From: Siphonodentalium dalli
Lineage: Eukaryota > Mollusca > Scaphopoda > Gadilida > Siphonodentaliidae
DNA length: 64,000 bases
NCBI GenBank assembly: GCA_032622095.1
Contig: CP136063.1
Coordinates: 209,919,934-209,983,933, forward strand
Direction: 5' to 3'
The notes under the pieces are model-generated. The model searched no databases. It was given only the letters and a program-made list of their open reading frames with translations, and was not told where the DNA came from. The position numbers and the translations under genes were made by a program. Shown piece after piece: positions 21,937 to 36,375 of the stretch. How positions within the stretch are numbered: position 1 is the first letter of the stretch; every line of letters starts with the position of its first letter.

Positions 21937-22904
21937 ACTCTGGTAAAGGCCAGCTAAACCATGGTTTACCAGGCTCTACTCTGTTAAAATATAGTAAAGT
22001 CAAGTTTACAAAAAAAACCACTATGGTAAAATCCCGATAAATCATGGTCTACCAGGCTCTACTATGGTGTAGTCAGGTTTACAATGATAAACTCTGGTAA
22101 AAGCCATGTACACCCATGTAAAATGACATACCCTGTAAATTTCATGCAAGGAAAGGCATGGTGTACCACACTTTACTATCGTAAAATGCTTGTGAAACAG
22201 GGCATAAATGGGTAAAACCATGTAAATCAGAACATACTGGAAAACATTCTCATTAAAAAACGCCCTTTAAATGATTGTATTATTTGTTTCATTTCTGAAT
22301 ACATCCGATATTTAGTCAATATAGATTTTTTCGAGGAAAAAAAGCGCTATTTAAAATTTAAAATTTTGTGAATAGCTGAGTTCTACATTATCTATAGTAG
22401 CAGCCAACAACACATATCATTTGATCTTGAATGGGGTGAGGTAATGCCATACAATAATGTACAAGTGATACAAGGGAAATGACAGTATTAATCATAGTCC
22501 TATCTCTAGACTAAAGTCTGGTATGTTGTCCTTGTAGCAGTTCAGACTTACACTACCGATCCTACAAAACGTATTTCAAACATGCAGGGGCAATACTTTA
22601 GGTGGGTTGGGTTTTTGTATAATTATGTTCAAAACGGAAAAAACTCTGCAAGGTACATGGAGCCCCAACCAATCTTAAAATTGCTGGTATATATGCTCCC
22701 ATGTTGGTTAATGTTTTGTATGTAATGGTATACAGCAGGATTTACCAGAGTATAATGTAAGTGGGGAATATACAGGGGCGTGTCCCTTTTACATGGACTT
22801 TACATGGCTTTTTACCGGAGATTATCATTGTCTATTTGACTTTATACCATATTTTACCATAAGTTGAGCCGTGTAAACCATGGGTTACCTGGCTTTGCCA
22901 GAGT
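21937..22904. mobile_element. Non-autonomous DNA element with long terminal inverted repeats
   Basis: The left end reads ACTCTGGTAAAGGCCAGC..ACCATGGTTTACC. The right end is its inverted match, ..AACCATGGGTTACC, then GGCTTTGCCAGAGT. Similarity continues inward for about 200 bp on each side (AACTCTGGTAAAAGCCATGTA and its counterpart near 22,800). The left arm holds a tandem duplication of about 85 bp. There is no transposase ORF in the middle. I found no convincing target-site duplication, so the superfamily is unassigned. Confidence 0.75.
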
Positions 22905-24290
22905 AATATTACATGGATATGAGCGATAACTCAATGTCACAATAGCACATTTCCCGGCTGATGTGTTTTCTGTATCTTTTGTGAGAATAAAATTATATTT
23001 TGTTCGTTAATCAGTGGAAAACAATTGTACTCGTGTCATACTCAAACCTTAACAGAATGGGACAATAATAAGAGCATACAGCACTATGAACTATCTCTTC
23101 GTGTTTTGTTAATTATAAACGCCAGTTGTTAAAATTCAACGCTTTGGTTTTATCAAAATATATATTTGAAAGTGGCGTGCAACGTATCCCTGTACATAGC
23201 TTCGAATTTAATACTCAGTTCAATTATTATTAACAGGACTTTATCATATTTGTCAACAGAAGCAGAGCATATTGCATTTGGTTACAATACACCAAATGAT
23301 TTACATAGGCCTCAGTGTTAACAAATCCCGCTGGCCTATATTCGATGCAAAGCTTTGACCCTGCACGAGTATTTGAAATTAAATAACGTCCTTTTAGACA
23401 CACAGAAATGTACACAAAAGTACATGTTAACATGGTAGATCGCACTGGAGCTCGACAAACGTCACACTACCCTTAAAATTGAGAAAAAAATGGCATCGAA
23501 AAAAACGCAAACACCTCCCATAAATTATTCGCCACTTGCACAGCCATAACCATTTACCGTGTGGTTATATTTGATGTTTCTCGACGGGAAACACATTTGT
23601 GCATTTTTTCGTGTACTTTTCATCCATGTATCATTGACCATTCAGCTGCCAGAATTTTTTTTATGCTGATCCTAGCTTGGGGGTCCCAGGGGAAATCACT
23701 CTACTTATTTGTATTTGGTGTATTGTAACCATTTACATCATTTATATATGGCTTCTACGTGTATGTCTCGGATTGAACATACAGCCTATGTGGAGCATGA
23801 TGTGAATTACTATTCACATTTGATTAATATAAATAAAGAGCGTTTCGTGTTAGTACTCCATAACTATTGGCAATTAATACAGAACGTTTATATCACTGCT
23901 TGTACCGTGGTGTATTGTATCTTAAACAAATTACATGGCAGTTTTGCGATTCAATGTACGCAGCATCAATATAATAAACCCAGAGGCAGATTTAGTGTAA
24001 ACATATTTTTATTTCCAAATCCAACATAACATAATATACAGTTGATACAAATATGCAAAAATGGAAGAGATAGTGTATGGAAATGAGGATCAGACAACAA
24101 GCTCGAGGGCTTATATGAAGTCTTCTCCTCTTTGGCGACATGCCCCTTCCCCAACAAGTGAGGGAGGGGTATCGATCAGACGGGAAAGGATAGAAATAAT
24201 GTATTTTTTAGGACAAATGGAGATATATAATTAAGTTTGAGTTAGGGGTGGAACATGAAAAAGATAGTGCTAGGGATAGCAAAAGAGGCA
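22905..24290. other. No recognised gene
   Basis: AT-rich DNA with short ORFs (23,230, 23,709, 23,966) that have no detectable domain. Confidence 0.4.
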
Positions 24291-24291
24291 T

Positions 24292-26880
<2,589 letters not shown>

Positions 26881-27292
26881 CCTATATAGTGATATCAATA
26901 ATTTATTTGATATCACAAAATTAATATATAATACCACAAAATAAAATATATGATACCATAATACAGTAATCATTAAGGATATCACATATTCGATTTTATG
27001 ATATCATACAATGAATTTGTGGTATCACTTATTCGAATTTGTGATATTATATATTCATTTTGTGATATAAATAATTCGGATGAAAAGACTATTTATTGAT
27101 ATAACTAAATGCATTTAGTGATATCATAAAATATTTAATGATATCATAGAATAAATTTATGATATCACAATATTGAATTATTGATATCACTAAATGCTTA
27201 CTATTTTGTGATATCATATATTAATTTTGTGATATCAATAAATACTAGTTATTACTGATATCACATATTAGATTTTATGATATCACTAATTC
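26881..27292. repeat. GATATC palindrome comb, segment 1
   Basis: About 20 copies of TGATATCA or one-mismatch forms, spaced about 20-25 bp and separated by AT-rich linkers such as CAAAATNAATTA. Because the core is palindromic, the array looks the same on both strands. Confidence 0.85.
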
Positions 27293-28227
27293 ACGGATGT
27301 CGGTATAAGTGTCGTCTAAATGAAAGATCCCGCAAACTTTCGCCATCCTTAAGCTTCCAAGTGTTGGAAATTTCAAACCTGACACCCCCTATGGCGTTGG
27401 AAAATGTTCAACTGATGGCGATCCAAAGGTTCGAAAATATGCAAATGTTTGGTCTAAAAACGATAAATTTCCACTAATAATCTGTTGGAAAAATCAAACT
27501 AAGAGAACAATTCAACTAGCTGTTGTTGGTGTGAAATTTCCAACTAATGTTTGGTTGGTATGAAATTTTCAACTCTCGAAAAGTTTGACCAAAGTTGGGG
27601 TGAGACACCCCCTCCAACCTCCTCTGCCATCACGTCCTGTATATTGTTGACGTACGTACATGTGTCCATAATAAAGATTGACATCTCGCCGGCTACATTA
27701 GGTTTACAAAATGCGGTTTAATGTATTAAATGTTGTTGGCTGGGTTTCTTGACAGGTTATGTGATTAATGTGCATTTTGTTGACTCACCCTGATAAATCT
27801 CTTGAGCTTCGGATATAAATATTCTACACCCTTAGCTTTCTATCAATATACAAGTAAGGTTAGCCCAAGAATCTAAAACGCGGCGGCGGAATCTCAGAAA
27901 AAGTGGTGAAGGATCAGGGAGGATCACAATTTTCTGGTGAATGTGAAGGAGATATAGCTTAGTTTTTTCTTGTTGGACGTGATAATTTAACCATGGGTGT
28001 CCCGTGTCCCGTGTGTCACCGCGCACCACCGCCTCTGAATCTTTAGAATCAATGAGTGTGTGTGACCATCCCATTGCTTATAATGCAGGTGTGGCGACAT
28101 TATTTCCCCAACGCAGCTAGAGGCTACGATCTCCGGGTGACAGGGTGACCAGATGACTTCCCGGAAAACGCACGACAAACGTCCTTGGTAGCTGGGAGAA
28201 ATCATTTCATTTTGTTGAGTTTAGGTT
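27293..28227. other. Non-repeat block inside the GATATC comb
   Basis: This block separates two segments of the comb. Around 27,365-27,600 a phrase with AAATTTC and CAACTAATG or GTTGGAAA recurs in loose copies. The minus-strand ORFs at 27,832-28,205 have no recognised domain. No terminal inverted repeats were seen at the block edges, so it may be an insertion or a gap in the array. Confidence 0.4.
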
Positions 28228-28512
28228 GATTTATTGATATCCATAATTTGAATTATTGATATCATAAAATGTTGGGGGAATTAGTGATATCACAAAATGA
28301 TTTTAAGATATCACACATTGGTTTAGTGATATCATAAATTAATATTTTTTATATCACAAAACTTAATATATGATATCATAAAATAAGTAAGCATTTAGTG
28401 GTCTCACTAATTTGATTTAATGATATCATAAAATGATTTAATGGTATCACACAATGTGGTCTAGCTATGCAGTTTTCTATTTATTGATATAACAAAATGA
28501 ATTAGTGATATC
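28228..28512. repeat. GATATC palindrome comb, segment 2
   Basis: Same ~20-25 bp periodic TGATATCA units as segment 1. Segment 2 continues at 28,990-29,095 on the other side of a TTAA-flanked insertion. Confidence 0.85.
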
Positions 28513-28516
28513 TTAA

Positions 28517-28985
28517 AGGTACTCAACCCGATAAAACTCCTCTAAATTACTATTTCAATGGCTTCGGGGGTCAAAAAAATTTGATTCGAGTCGAGGAAGT
28601 CACCCATCAAAGCTCAGATTTGTTAGATATCGATTTTAGAAATCTATTATTTTTCATTATCGGGAATTCTTACTGGCCCAGTACGTAGTCAATTATTACC
28701 ACTTGATTATAGAGTTATCCATCCTTGTCTGTTTGAATAGAATTTTGGCGTAAAATCTCGAGCATGTTACCAAATTGACGGCAGTTATAAGTACTCATCT
28801 CGAGAACATAAGAATTTTCAAAAATCAATATCTAATAACTCTGAGCTTTGTTTGATGGGTTCCTCGACTCGAATCAAATATTTTTTACCCCCAAAGCCAA
28901 AGAAATAGTAATATAGGACCCTCTGATCGGATTGTTGTTGTTGGAATCTGTTGAGATGGGGACCCTCTTTACGGGTTGAGTACCT
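28517..28985. mobile_element. Palindromic MITE with TTAA target-site duplication
   Basis: The element is 469 bp, bounded by AGGTACTCAACCCG at the left and its exact complement CGGGTTGAGTACCT at the right. TTAA lies immediately outside on both sides (28,513-28,516 and 28,986-28,989). The inverted repeats extend well inward, for example ATTTGATTCGAGTCGAGGAA on the left against its complement near 28,860. The right arm has about 45 extra bp near its end. There is no coding capacity. It split the GATATC comb, so it is younger than the comb. Confidence 0.85.
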
Positions 28986-28989
28986 TTAA

Positions 28990-29095
28990 AATCATTTTGT
29001 GATATCATTAAATATTTAATGATATCATATATTCGATTTTGTGATATCATATGCATTTAGTGATATCATAAAATGAATTATTGATATCACAAAAT
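28990..29095. repeat. GATATC palindrome comb, segment 3
   Basis: This is the continuation of segment 2 after the MITE, with about five TGATATCA-type units. Confidence 0.85.
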
Positions 29096-29189
29096 AGGTA
29101 ATAAATAGATGACCGGAGCCCCATAGAAGCGGCGTGAACAAAGTATAGTGAGTAACAATCATACCAGGCAACAACACTCTCTTTCGATA

Positions 29190-29654
29190 CTACGATTTTA
29201 TCTGGCCATACTGTGTATCTAGCGGTGATGATATCTTCATAACCCAGAACACATTTGTAGACAAATCACAGCGGCACTGACGATATATTGGCTCAAATAC
29301 AAACCATTGACGATGAATGTGTTTTCGCAGCAAAACCTTGCAGTGAATACTTCGGTATTGAGCGTCAACCCAAGGGGCTCGTGGCAGATGCACCGATGCC
29401 TGTAGTGACGTCAATAGTAACGTCCATTCTTCACGTTTTTCTAACCCGATTGCCGAGGTTGAAAGCCCTGGATGACCAAGTCGCGCTTCGCCAAAACAAC
29501 TGAATCGAAGAGTAAATGGGTTGTTTCTTTGTTCAACAGATGGCTTACACACAGACGTGAACTTCAACTGAATAGGACAGATCTGGGATGTACTGAAGGC
29601 GACCTTCTCACAATGCAAGGTGGAATTATTGGAATATCCTTTGGTTCCGTTCAT
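29190..29654 (-). CDS. Hypothetical 154-aa ORF
   Basis: The longest non-repetitive ORF in the window, starting MNGTKGYSNNST with an ATG in an AAAATGA context. It contains about eight Cys, no clear membrane segment and no motif I recognise. A donor-like GTGTAAGC lies near 29,545 within it, so it could be a first exon spliced early rather than a single frame. Opposing plus-strand ORFs overlap it. It may be spurious. Confidence 0.2.
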   Translation of the reverse strand: MNGTKGYSNNSTLHCEKVAFSTSQICPIQLKFTSVCKPSVEQRNNPFTLRFSCFGEARLGHPGLSTSAIGLEKREEWTLLLTSLQASVHLPRAPWVDAQYRSIHCKVLLRKHIHRQWFVFEPIYRQCRCDLSTNVFWVMKISSPLDTQYGQIKS

Positions 29655-30480
29655 TTTCGAAGTGCAAAAAGAAAATGGCGATGATTACCAAGGAAATACG
29701 TTATACGAAATAATTACGATTATACAACACTTCATGCGATAACAGGGCCGACATATCACACTAATGATTGATTCTTCGTTGTTGGGGGGGATGGGGTCAA
29801 CTCAGAAACACGTTGTTCTACCTTATCGGATTAAACTTTGCTCTTCGTGGTGGGGAAAGACCAACTACAATCCAAGGCGTGGCCCCAATAAATATCTAAT
29901 GTATAGGCGATAATTCAAAATGTAACAGTGGGGGAATAAAACATCGACGATTAGATCGAAAATATATCAAAGCATTTGAAAACATTTGTGATCGTGCCAA
30001 TGCGTTGAGACTCTGCGTGAAAGTATATAGAATTGAGGCCGAAAGAAACACTGAAGAAACATTCTGCAAAGTTGTGGTATGCAGACATGATGATTGGTGA
30101 ACATTCGTTGGCAAAGGTTGTGAAGGAATTGCGCGCAACGGGAGGATTAGTTGGCTATTTATACTACACTAAGCATTCGCTCAGGTCAACAGATGTGACC
30201 CGCATGTATATGATGCTGATATCCCGGAAATTATTTGTAAAAAAAAACTGCCCACCGTTCGAACGCAGTGCGAAATTATAAACGTACGGGCGTCACACCG
30301 CAACAGGTAGCCAGTGACACTGTACAGGGAAGTTAGGGAACCAAGCGCAACACATTGAACTGTAACTTACGGTTTCTGAACATGTGGTTATTTAATAAAT
30401 GTTAATTTATTGCAGCAAGTTAAGTTATTTTTTATATAAGTTTGTTTTGTTTCAAATAATGTGCTAATGTCCAACCTATG
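29655..30480. other. No recognised gene
   Basis: A plus-strand frame near 29,923-30,102 is open for about 59 codons (CNSGGIKHRR..VVVCRHDDW) before a stop, but no domain is recognised. Otherwise nothing is seen. Confidence 0.35.
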
Positions 30481-30511
30481 TACTATACATAGTAGCTGTT
30501 CGGATCTCACA

Positions 30512-30595
30512 GGCGTTGGATATATGCAGCTGATAGGTTGGACAGTTAGAAGTGTAATTATTAATCATCCAAGGCTCAGCTGCATATATCCAACG
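30512..30595. repeat. Stem-loop, ~20-bp inverted repeat
   Basis: GCGTTGGATATATGCAGCTG and its complement CAGCTGCATATATCCAACGC pair around a loop of about 40 nt. The stem is essentially perfect. Confidence 0.85.
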
Positions 30596-30744
30596 CATGG
30601 CTGTGGCCTGTGTGTTACACATGTGTAACGTCCTTTATCTATTGGTAACTCACCCTATTTTCTTAGCTCTTGTTAACACCGCTATCTATCTTCTTCTCGC
30701 TTCGAATCTCTGTCTTTTCCCTCTTTTCTCTCCTGTTTGCCTTT

Positions 30745-30912
30745 TCTAGTTGCCTCCCGCGCTCGCTTCCGTTATCAGCTCTTCCAGTGTCACTAACGGC
30801 TCGCTGACTTCGCCCAATCCCCGACTCGTCCACACCGCTCACACAGCTTTCCCAGCGTCGCTAACGGCTCGCTGACTTCGTCCGATCCCCGACTCGTTCA
30901 CACCGCTTACAC
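30745..30912. repeat. ~73-bp tandem duplication upstream of the LINE
   Basis: Two nearly identical units share CTAACGGCTCGCTGACTTCG, CCCCGACTCGT and CACACCGCT. GC content is higher than in the flanks. Tandem repeats of this kind are often found in LINE 5' UTR promoters, and a candidate LINE ORF1 follows directly. Confidence 0.75.
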
Positions 30913-30938
30913 ATGCGTGTTAAGACATCGAACGCAAA

Positions 30939-31492
30939 TTGTGCAGTCACGCAGATACTATGTCATCTTTCGGTGGTATTCTAAGGAAGAAGCAGACACC
31001 AACAGACGAAGCAACACAAGACGCGACTAAGGAGTTCATTCACTTTTCTAAGGAGTCGATGAAAACAATGACTTCTGTACTATGGATGGGATGGGATGTT
31101 TTCGGACTCTTTGAAAGACTCCTTATTGTATATCAACAAATGCCGGACGAAGGATATTAAACAAATTGTGACTCCTCGTTCTCAACTGACACAAGCTACC
31201 GTCAAGGTTCACATGTGAACACTCAAAGTTCTTCGACTCCAACCCAAGTCAGTTCACAGAGTATTCCGGGGGGGTGACATCCGACCACCTTGCACCTGTC
31301 ACTCAGAGAGAACCACAGCCGGCAAATTATAACCGCAATAATAACGCTAACAAAATCGAAAGTGAAAAACCATCGTTCGCGGGAAAAAAAGGCACGGATG
31401 GAATTCCGATCGTCAAATTGAGCATGCATAGGAAGATACATGGCCATATAAACTGTTTAGTTCCAGATGGCTCTCCAGACAAAATTATCTGA
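30939..31492 (+). pseudogene. Candidate LINE ORF1 relic
   Basis: Two plus-strand frames follow the tandem duplication. The first (30,939-31,160) contains MSSFGGILRKKQTPTDEATQD and ends at TAA. The second (about 31,190-31,492) is rich in Ser, Gln, Asn and Lys. Neither shows a recognised domain such as a CCHC knuckle or esterase. The assignment rests on position, just upstream of an endonuclease-like frame on the same strand, so it is tentative. It could equally be unrelated sequence. Confidence 0.3.
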
Positions 31493-31849
31493 AACAGCAG
31501 CACGACAAGCCTGATAGGGGAGAATACTGAGTCAACTTTATGCTACCGACGTGTATGTATAGAGTGACCTCGCTTTATTCACTAATCGTGTTGCATGTAT
31601 CTCAGCATATATTTATTCATTGCTAAATGTTCTTGCACTGTTTGTCTCATTTTCATTTGACCAGAATTCTTGTTTCGTGCAAACCAGGACAATTAGTAAT
31701 ATCATGGCAAATACCAGAATATGTTATACACTGTGTTATATATTATGATCTTCACTCACATAACACTGTATATTACACCCGTGAGATGGTCTGATACAAC
31801 GGTGTTGGCCCCAATAATGTTACTGCTTCATTTATTTGGCATTACAATG

Positions 31850-34800
31850 CTCTCTACGTGTCCACGGAGAGCAACAGGGATGAAGTCGTCAGCCTGTTAT
31901 TTGAGTTTCTTTCTACGGTACTATAGTTTAGACGTACATGTATATTGGATCAGCGAACATTGGCTAGCCCAGAAAGACATTCCTTACTTTCAATCAGCAG
32001 ATTCAATGTATGATTTATGTGCCATCAGTGATTTTACACAGCGCCTGTGCCAAACTCCATGCAGCGCCCTCTACGTTAGCACTGCGATATAGCACGGCCA
32101 CAAGGATGGCACTTTGCGGACCGATACATCTATTTTTACATATCGTCGGAACTATATTTCATAGTCACCTATTATATTATTTTGACCACCAAAAGTTTGC
32201 AATAATGATAATTCTTTCGGTATAGACTGAGCCAGGCATAGACAATTTAAATCCTAAAACATAAGACCTAAGAACAGGTAAGAAATCCTTACCAAATGTC
32301 CTTATGGCAGTGATATCTCAGCGGAGTGATGGGAGATAATTATGCCTGGAGTTTGCGCCTGCCCATGCGCAGAGGAAGAAACTCGGGCAGTGTTTGTATT
32401 TTGTGGAGGCGAGATACGATTGGAATTAAAGTTGCACCCTTGAATTAGATAATGACCTGATAATTGGTATCCGATTGGACAGTGGGTTCAGCTACTTCTA
32501 CATTATCCAAATATATCTTCCGTCCACAAATCATTCTATTGACGTGTTTAGGGACCATCTCAAAACCCTCTATTATTTATAGCACACATGTAGTACATGG
32601 TTTCACAGGTTTGTTTTCGGTGAATAATTCATCACTGTGTTCTGTGCCTCGAACAACATACTTGCCTTATATGGGGTTACCGGGTTCAGTGATAGAACAC
32701 TTGGTTGTACATGTATCTTATCTCATCATAGATTGTCAAGTTTTAGATGATGATGATGCATTTGACGTATAAACTCACAGACCGATGATACTCAGAATCA
32801 ATACCCCAATGTCAGCTCAACAACCGCCAACTTTCGTTGATGATCAACCAGCGTTAAACTGGAAGAATTTTTGTAATGAACCTTGTTCAAAAGCAAGCTA
32901 CATGTACCAATCTGACTTGGAATCTTCTCATCCCTAAAAATAATGTAGCCAAACTAAGTGATTTAGACTCATTCTATAGCAATATTGTTGAATATATAAA
33001 CAAATCGGCGCAAAAAATAATGTCCCTCACAAGAGTTATAAGTTTTTGGTCCCAACATCTCAAATCACTTCATCAACATATGATATACCACAGGTAAGTT
33101 TGGATCTCAGTCGCTAGACCAATCAATGACCCCATGTGCTTATATACCAGCTACAGAAATGCTAAATGTAATGTTGGGCGTAAATATCGCAAAGCATTAA
33201 AATAATATCTTCAGTCGTTTAATAACAACATTGATGCATGTGCAGAATCTGATCAAGACACCTTCTTCATACTGTTTAACGCAAAACGTACAAAGTTGGG
33301 ACTCTTGACATGTCATTCTTTAAATATAATGGTAACCTCATCAGGGATGCACAAGAGATAACCGAGGCATGGGGTGATTATTACAGCGGTATTTTCTCAG
33401 CTCCCTTAACGGACATGTCGTTCGATTAATGTCATTATGCCAAAGTAAACGAATTTGTAGAAAAAGAATCGACTCGCTCATCAACAAGCCATTTAGATAG
33501 GCTTATTTCTTTCCCCGTAACTTCACCAGAAATAATGTCTTTATATAAGCACATCAATTTAAATAAGGGATCAGGGTTGGATGGAGTTAACTATGAACAC
33601 ATTGTCTATGGAGGCAATACGCTAGCTAAATCCCTGAGTTGCCTTTTCAACTTCCAACTTCATTTCTTGTTTACAGTTTCAGCGGCACATTCCTGATGCA
33701 GCACAACGGGGTGTCATTTTATGTCTGCATAAAGGTGGTTGTAAACCAAAAGACTCCTTTGATAGTTACCGCGCCATAACGCTGCTGTAGGTAATACATA
33801 AATTAAATGAAAAGTTTCTATTCACAATACTTGAGCTCTACAGATGCGCCACGCTGATATCACACCACCACTTTCAAAACGGGTTTCAGCGTGAGGTCTA
33901 TGACATTATCTTTGGTTATTTTCCTGTTTCTCGGACGTTTGGAAAGCATTTGACACTGTGGATACTATATCAGCTATTTGAAAAGCATATTCAGGACAAA
34001 ACTTGGAGAATTATAAGAAAACTGCTCAATTATATACACTGCTGCACTTTTTTCCAAAACTGAAACTCACGCTGGATACCGATGTTGCAAAGGGCCAGAC
34101 AGGGAAGTACCATTGCGCCTCTGTTTTATATAGACACCTTATTGTTCGAGCTCAATGCGTCAGTTCATGGCTTCATCGTGAAAAATTCCCAATTGTTGTC
34201 CGACTCACGCGGTGACATGGTTCTGCTATCACTCACCGCTTCAGGGTTGCAGTCCTTGATTGACGTTTACTTGAAATATAGTACAAAGTGGCGTTACATT
34301 TATAAACCGACTAAAACAGAGGTCGTAGTGTTCAACGAATCAATAAATGCGGCATTTAATCGCAGAACTAACTGGTTTATTGGTTCACATCGAGTGGATG
34401 AAGCTGAATGTGTTACTCACTTAGGTATTCCTCTCAGAAAACATAACTCTAGGGCATGTTTTGTTGAATATATTTGTTCTGAACTGAGAAAAACGTATTT
34501 TGCACTTTCAAATATTCCTATATATGCTGGTGGGATAACAACGATGAGCTCCCTTAACAATTATACTTTAGTTATAATACCTAAAGGTTTATATGGAAGT
34601 GAAATACTATGTGGTTTAACACGTACAGAATGTGACCGCTTCGAACGTGCTGTTCGCTTATGCCTTAAACACATTCAATGTCTCCACATGAGAACTAGAA
34701 CCGATATGGCATTGGGTTTACTTGGCTCTCAACCAGTAATGTATTAAAAACATCGTCGTAATTTGTCATTACTTTGCTCTTTATGTTATCTCAGTAAGGG

Positions 34801-35490
34801 TATACAGACTATTGCAATATTTTCAAGATAATGACGAAACACTGACAGAAATCTCTTCTTCAACGACTGACTAGTTATACTTCAACAATTTGGTTTGACT
34901 CAGTACACTGTGACTGCCACCTTCCCCATAAAAGGTAGATGGAATCTACTTGTTAAACAAGGATCTAGGTATTGGAAAGATGACTTGTTTGTTTGAGTTC
35001 TCAATGATCCTTCCTGTGAAAGTTTTCGTTTGATACATCACAGTCCAGATATTGCATTCATGTGGCGTGCTTGTAAGCACTATCCCAAAAGAGAAAGAGG
35101 GCTTCCACATAGCGTTGCAGTTACTGTGTACTCCGGCTTCAGCTGAGGAAATAAAATGTACTGCATGTCAGATGCCATATACTGACATGATCCACCATTT
35201 TTTAAATATACTGCCCAGCTTTAGCAGCCTCCCGTAATACATTCTAATACTTATTCATCGACCGTTTACCAGTTATAGCATATCAATGTGTTGACAATCT
35301 TCCGATAGAACAAACAAACTGCACTCTTCTTATGTCATTTACCATCGGGTCTTGTCGATATTTGTCCGATAGCTGGCACAAATTTACTTCGGTTTTTCAT
35401 CCGAGCAGCAACGATGTTATGGCACGAGTGGAATTCATTCATTGAAACTCCTTCAAAGACGATCTTCTACCAAGGTTGATTAGCGTGGCT
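31850..35490 (+). pseudogene. LINE ORF2 relic: endonuclease, reverse transcriptase, C-terminal zinc motif
   Basis: The plus-strand frames, broken by frameshifts and stops, read in the order of a non-LTR retrotransposon polyprotein. Near 31,930 an APE-type endonuclease start has ISEHWLAQKDI, and the catalytic Glu is retained. Near 32,680-32,790 its end reads VLDDDDAFDV-stop-THRP, where SDHRP is expected. The linker (32,876-33,097) has FYSNIVEYINKSAQKI. The RT follows: SLYKHINLNKGSGLDGVNYEH (33,540-33,600), CKPKDSFDSYRAITLL (33,750), FQNGFQRE (33,875) and ARQGSTIAPLFYIDTLLF (34,088-34,140). The YADD active-site box has become RGDMVLLS (near 34,210). The C-terminal region has GLYGSEILCGLT (34,588) and CTACQMPYTDMIHHF (35,158). 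It is clearly inactive. The layout suits CR1, L2 or Jockey-like clades; I cannot name which. Confidence 0.8.
34082..34747 (+). pseudogene. Longest open segment of the LINE reverse transcriptase
   Basis: The 221-codon open part of the relic above, covering RT motif B (QGSTIAPLF) to the post-RT region. It lacks the two catalytic Asp residues of the YADD box. It retains the thumb-like segment KPTKTEVVVFNE and the THLGIPL and YGSEIL motifs seen in many LINEs. It has no start codon context of its own. Confidence 0.75.
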
Positions 35491-35783
35491 TTACATGTAC
35501 ACGCATTGTTACCAATCACACGCGGAAATAGTTCAATTTATTAATAGAATGCTCATACTCACCACCGAATATTGGGATATACTGGACTTGTAGCCGTAAG
35601 AGTACTATGCATACATGTCCATGATACATAATGTAAATCTGAAAACTTATGAGTTGTAAGATTTGCGCAGAATGCATGTACCATGTGCTTGATGGCACTT
35701 CACTCTGCTCTCTTGGATTACAATGTATGGTGCGTAAATATTTTATTTACAAGTACACTTCATATCTGAAGCGCTCTTGTTAA

Positions 35784-36375
35784 AGGGGTACTGTACGCCA
35801 TTTTCAATAAATTCCCGGTGATAACAACGATCTATTATCGATACTATATAGAAATATAAGTAATTTGAGTCGAAGATGTATTCTGTAAACGCTCAGGTTA
35901 ATAGGCTATCTTAAAATTTAATAATTTAAAAGTTAATAATTTAATATAAATTGATTTTATGGCTCCAGCCATAAAATGGCGTCTCTTAAAATTGGAATTT
36001 CCGTGTACAAAACGTAATCAAATTATAATTGAGGGATACTGGATTAATAAAACAATTGCACACACGATCGTTTGAAACATTATGCTTATACGGGGAGAAA
36101 ACCCAAGCCACTCATTGACTAGTGACCATACACTAACTTAAATGAGTATATGGGACTGCTAAGCATATAATATAATGTTTATTTGATTCATTTGGTTGAA
36201 AACTGTACAAAAATTACTCGACAACGACAATTTGTATTTTTGCATTCCGGTAAATTTGCCATCCGTAACAATACTTCGTACTCAACAGACTTTCAAAAAA
36301 TGGAAAAGTTGTTACCTTATTCTCCGACTCGGGGATTATGGAAACCAACAACAACATCTTGGGTACAGTACCCCT
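35784..36375. mobile_element. TTAA-flanked MITE (592 bp)
   Basis: The left end AGGGGTACTGTACGCC follows TTAA (35,780-35,783), and the right end GGGTACAGTACCCCT precedes TTAA (36,376-36,379). The ends are inverted repeats of about 13 bp. The family resembles the 218-bp element at 835-1,052. The short ORFs inside (36,183 and 36,196) are not conserved transposase. The ends do not match the MITE at 28,517. Confidence 0.8.

Noticed and set aside
29620-29654. MNGT start resembling the N-terminus of rhodopsin
   Set aside because: Only four residues match; no seven-helix pattern follows.
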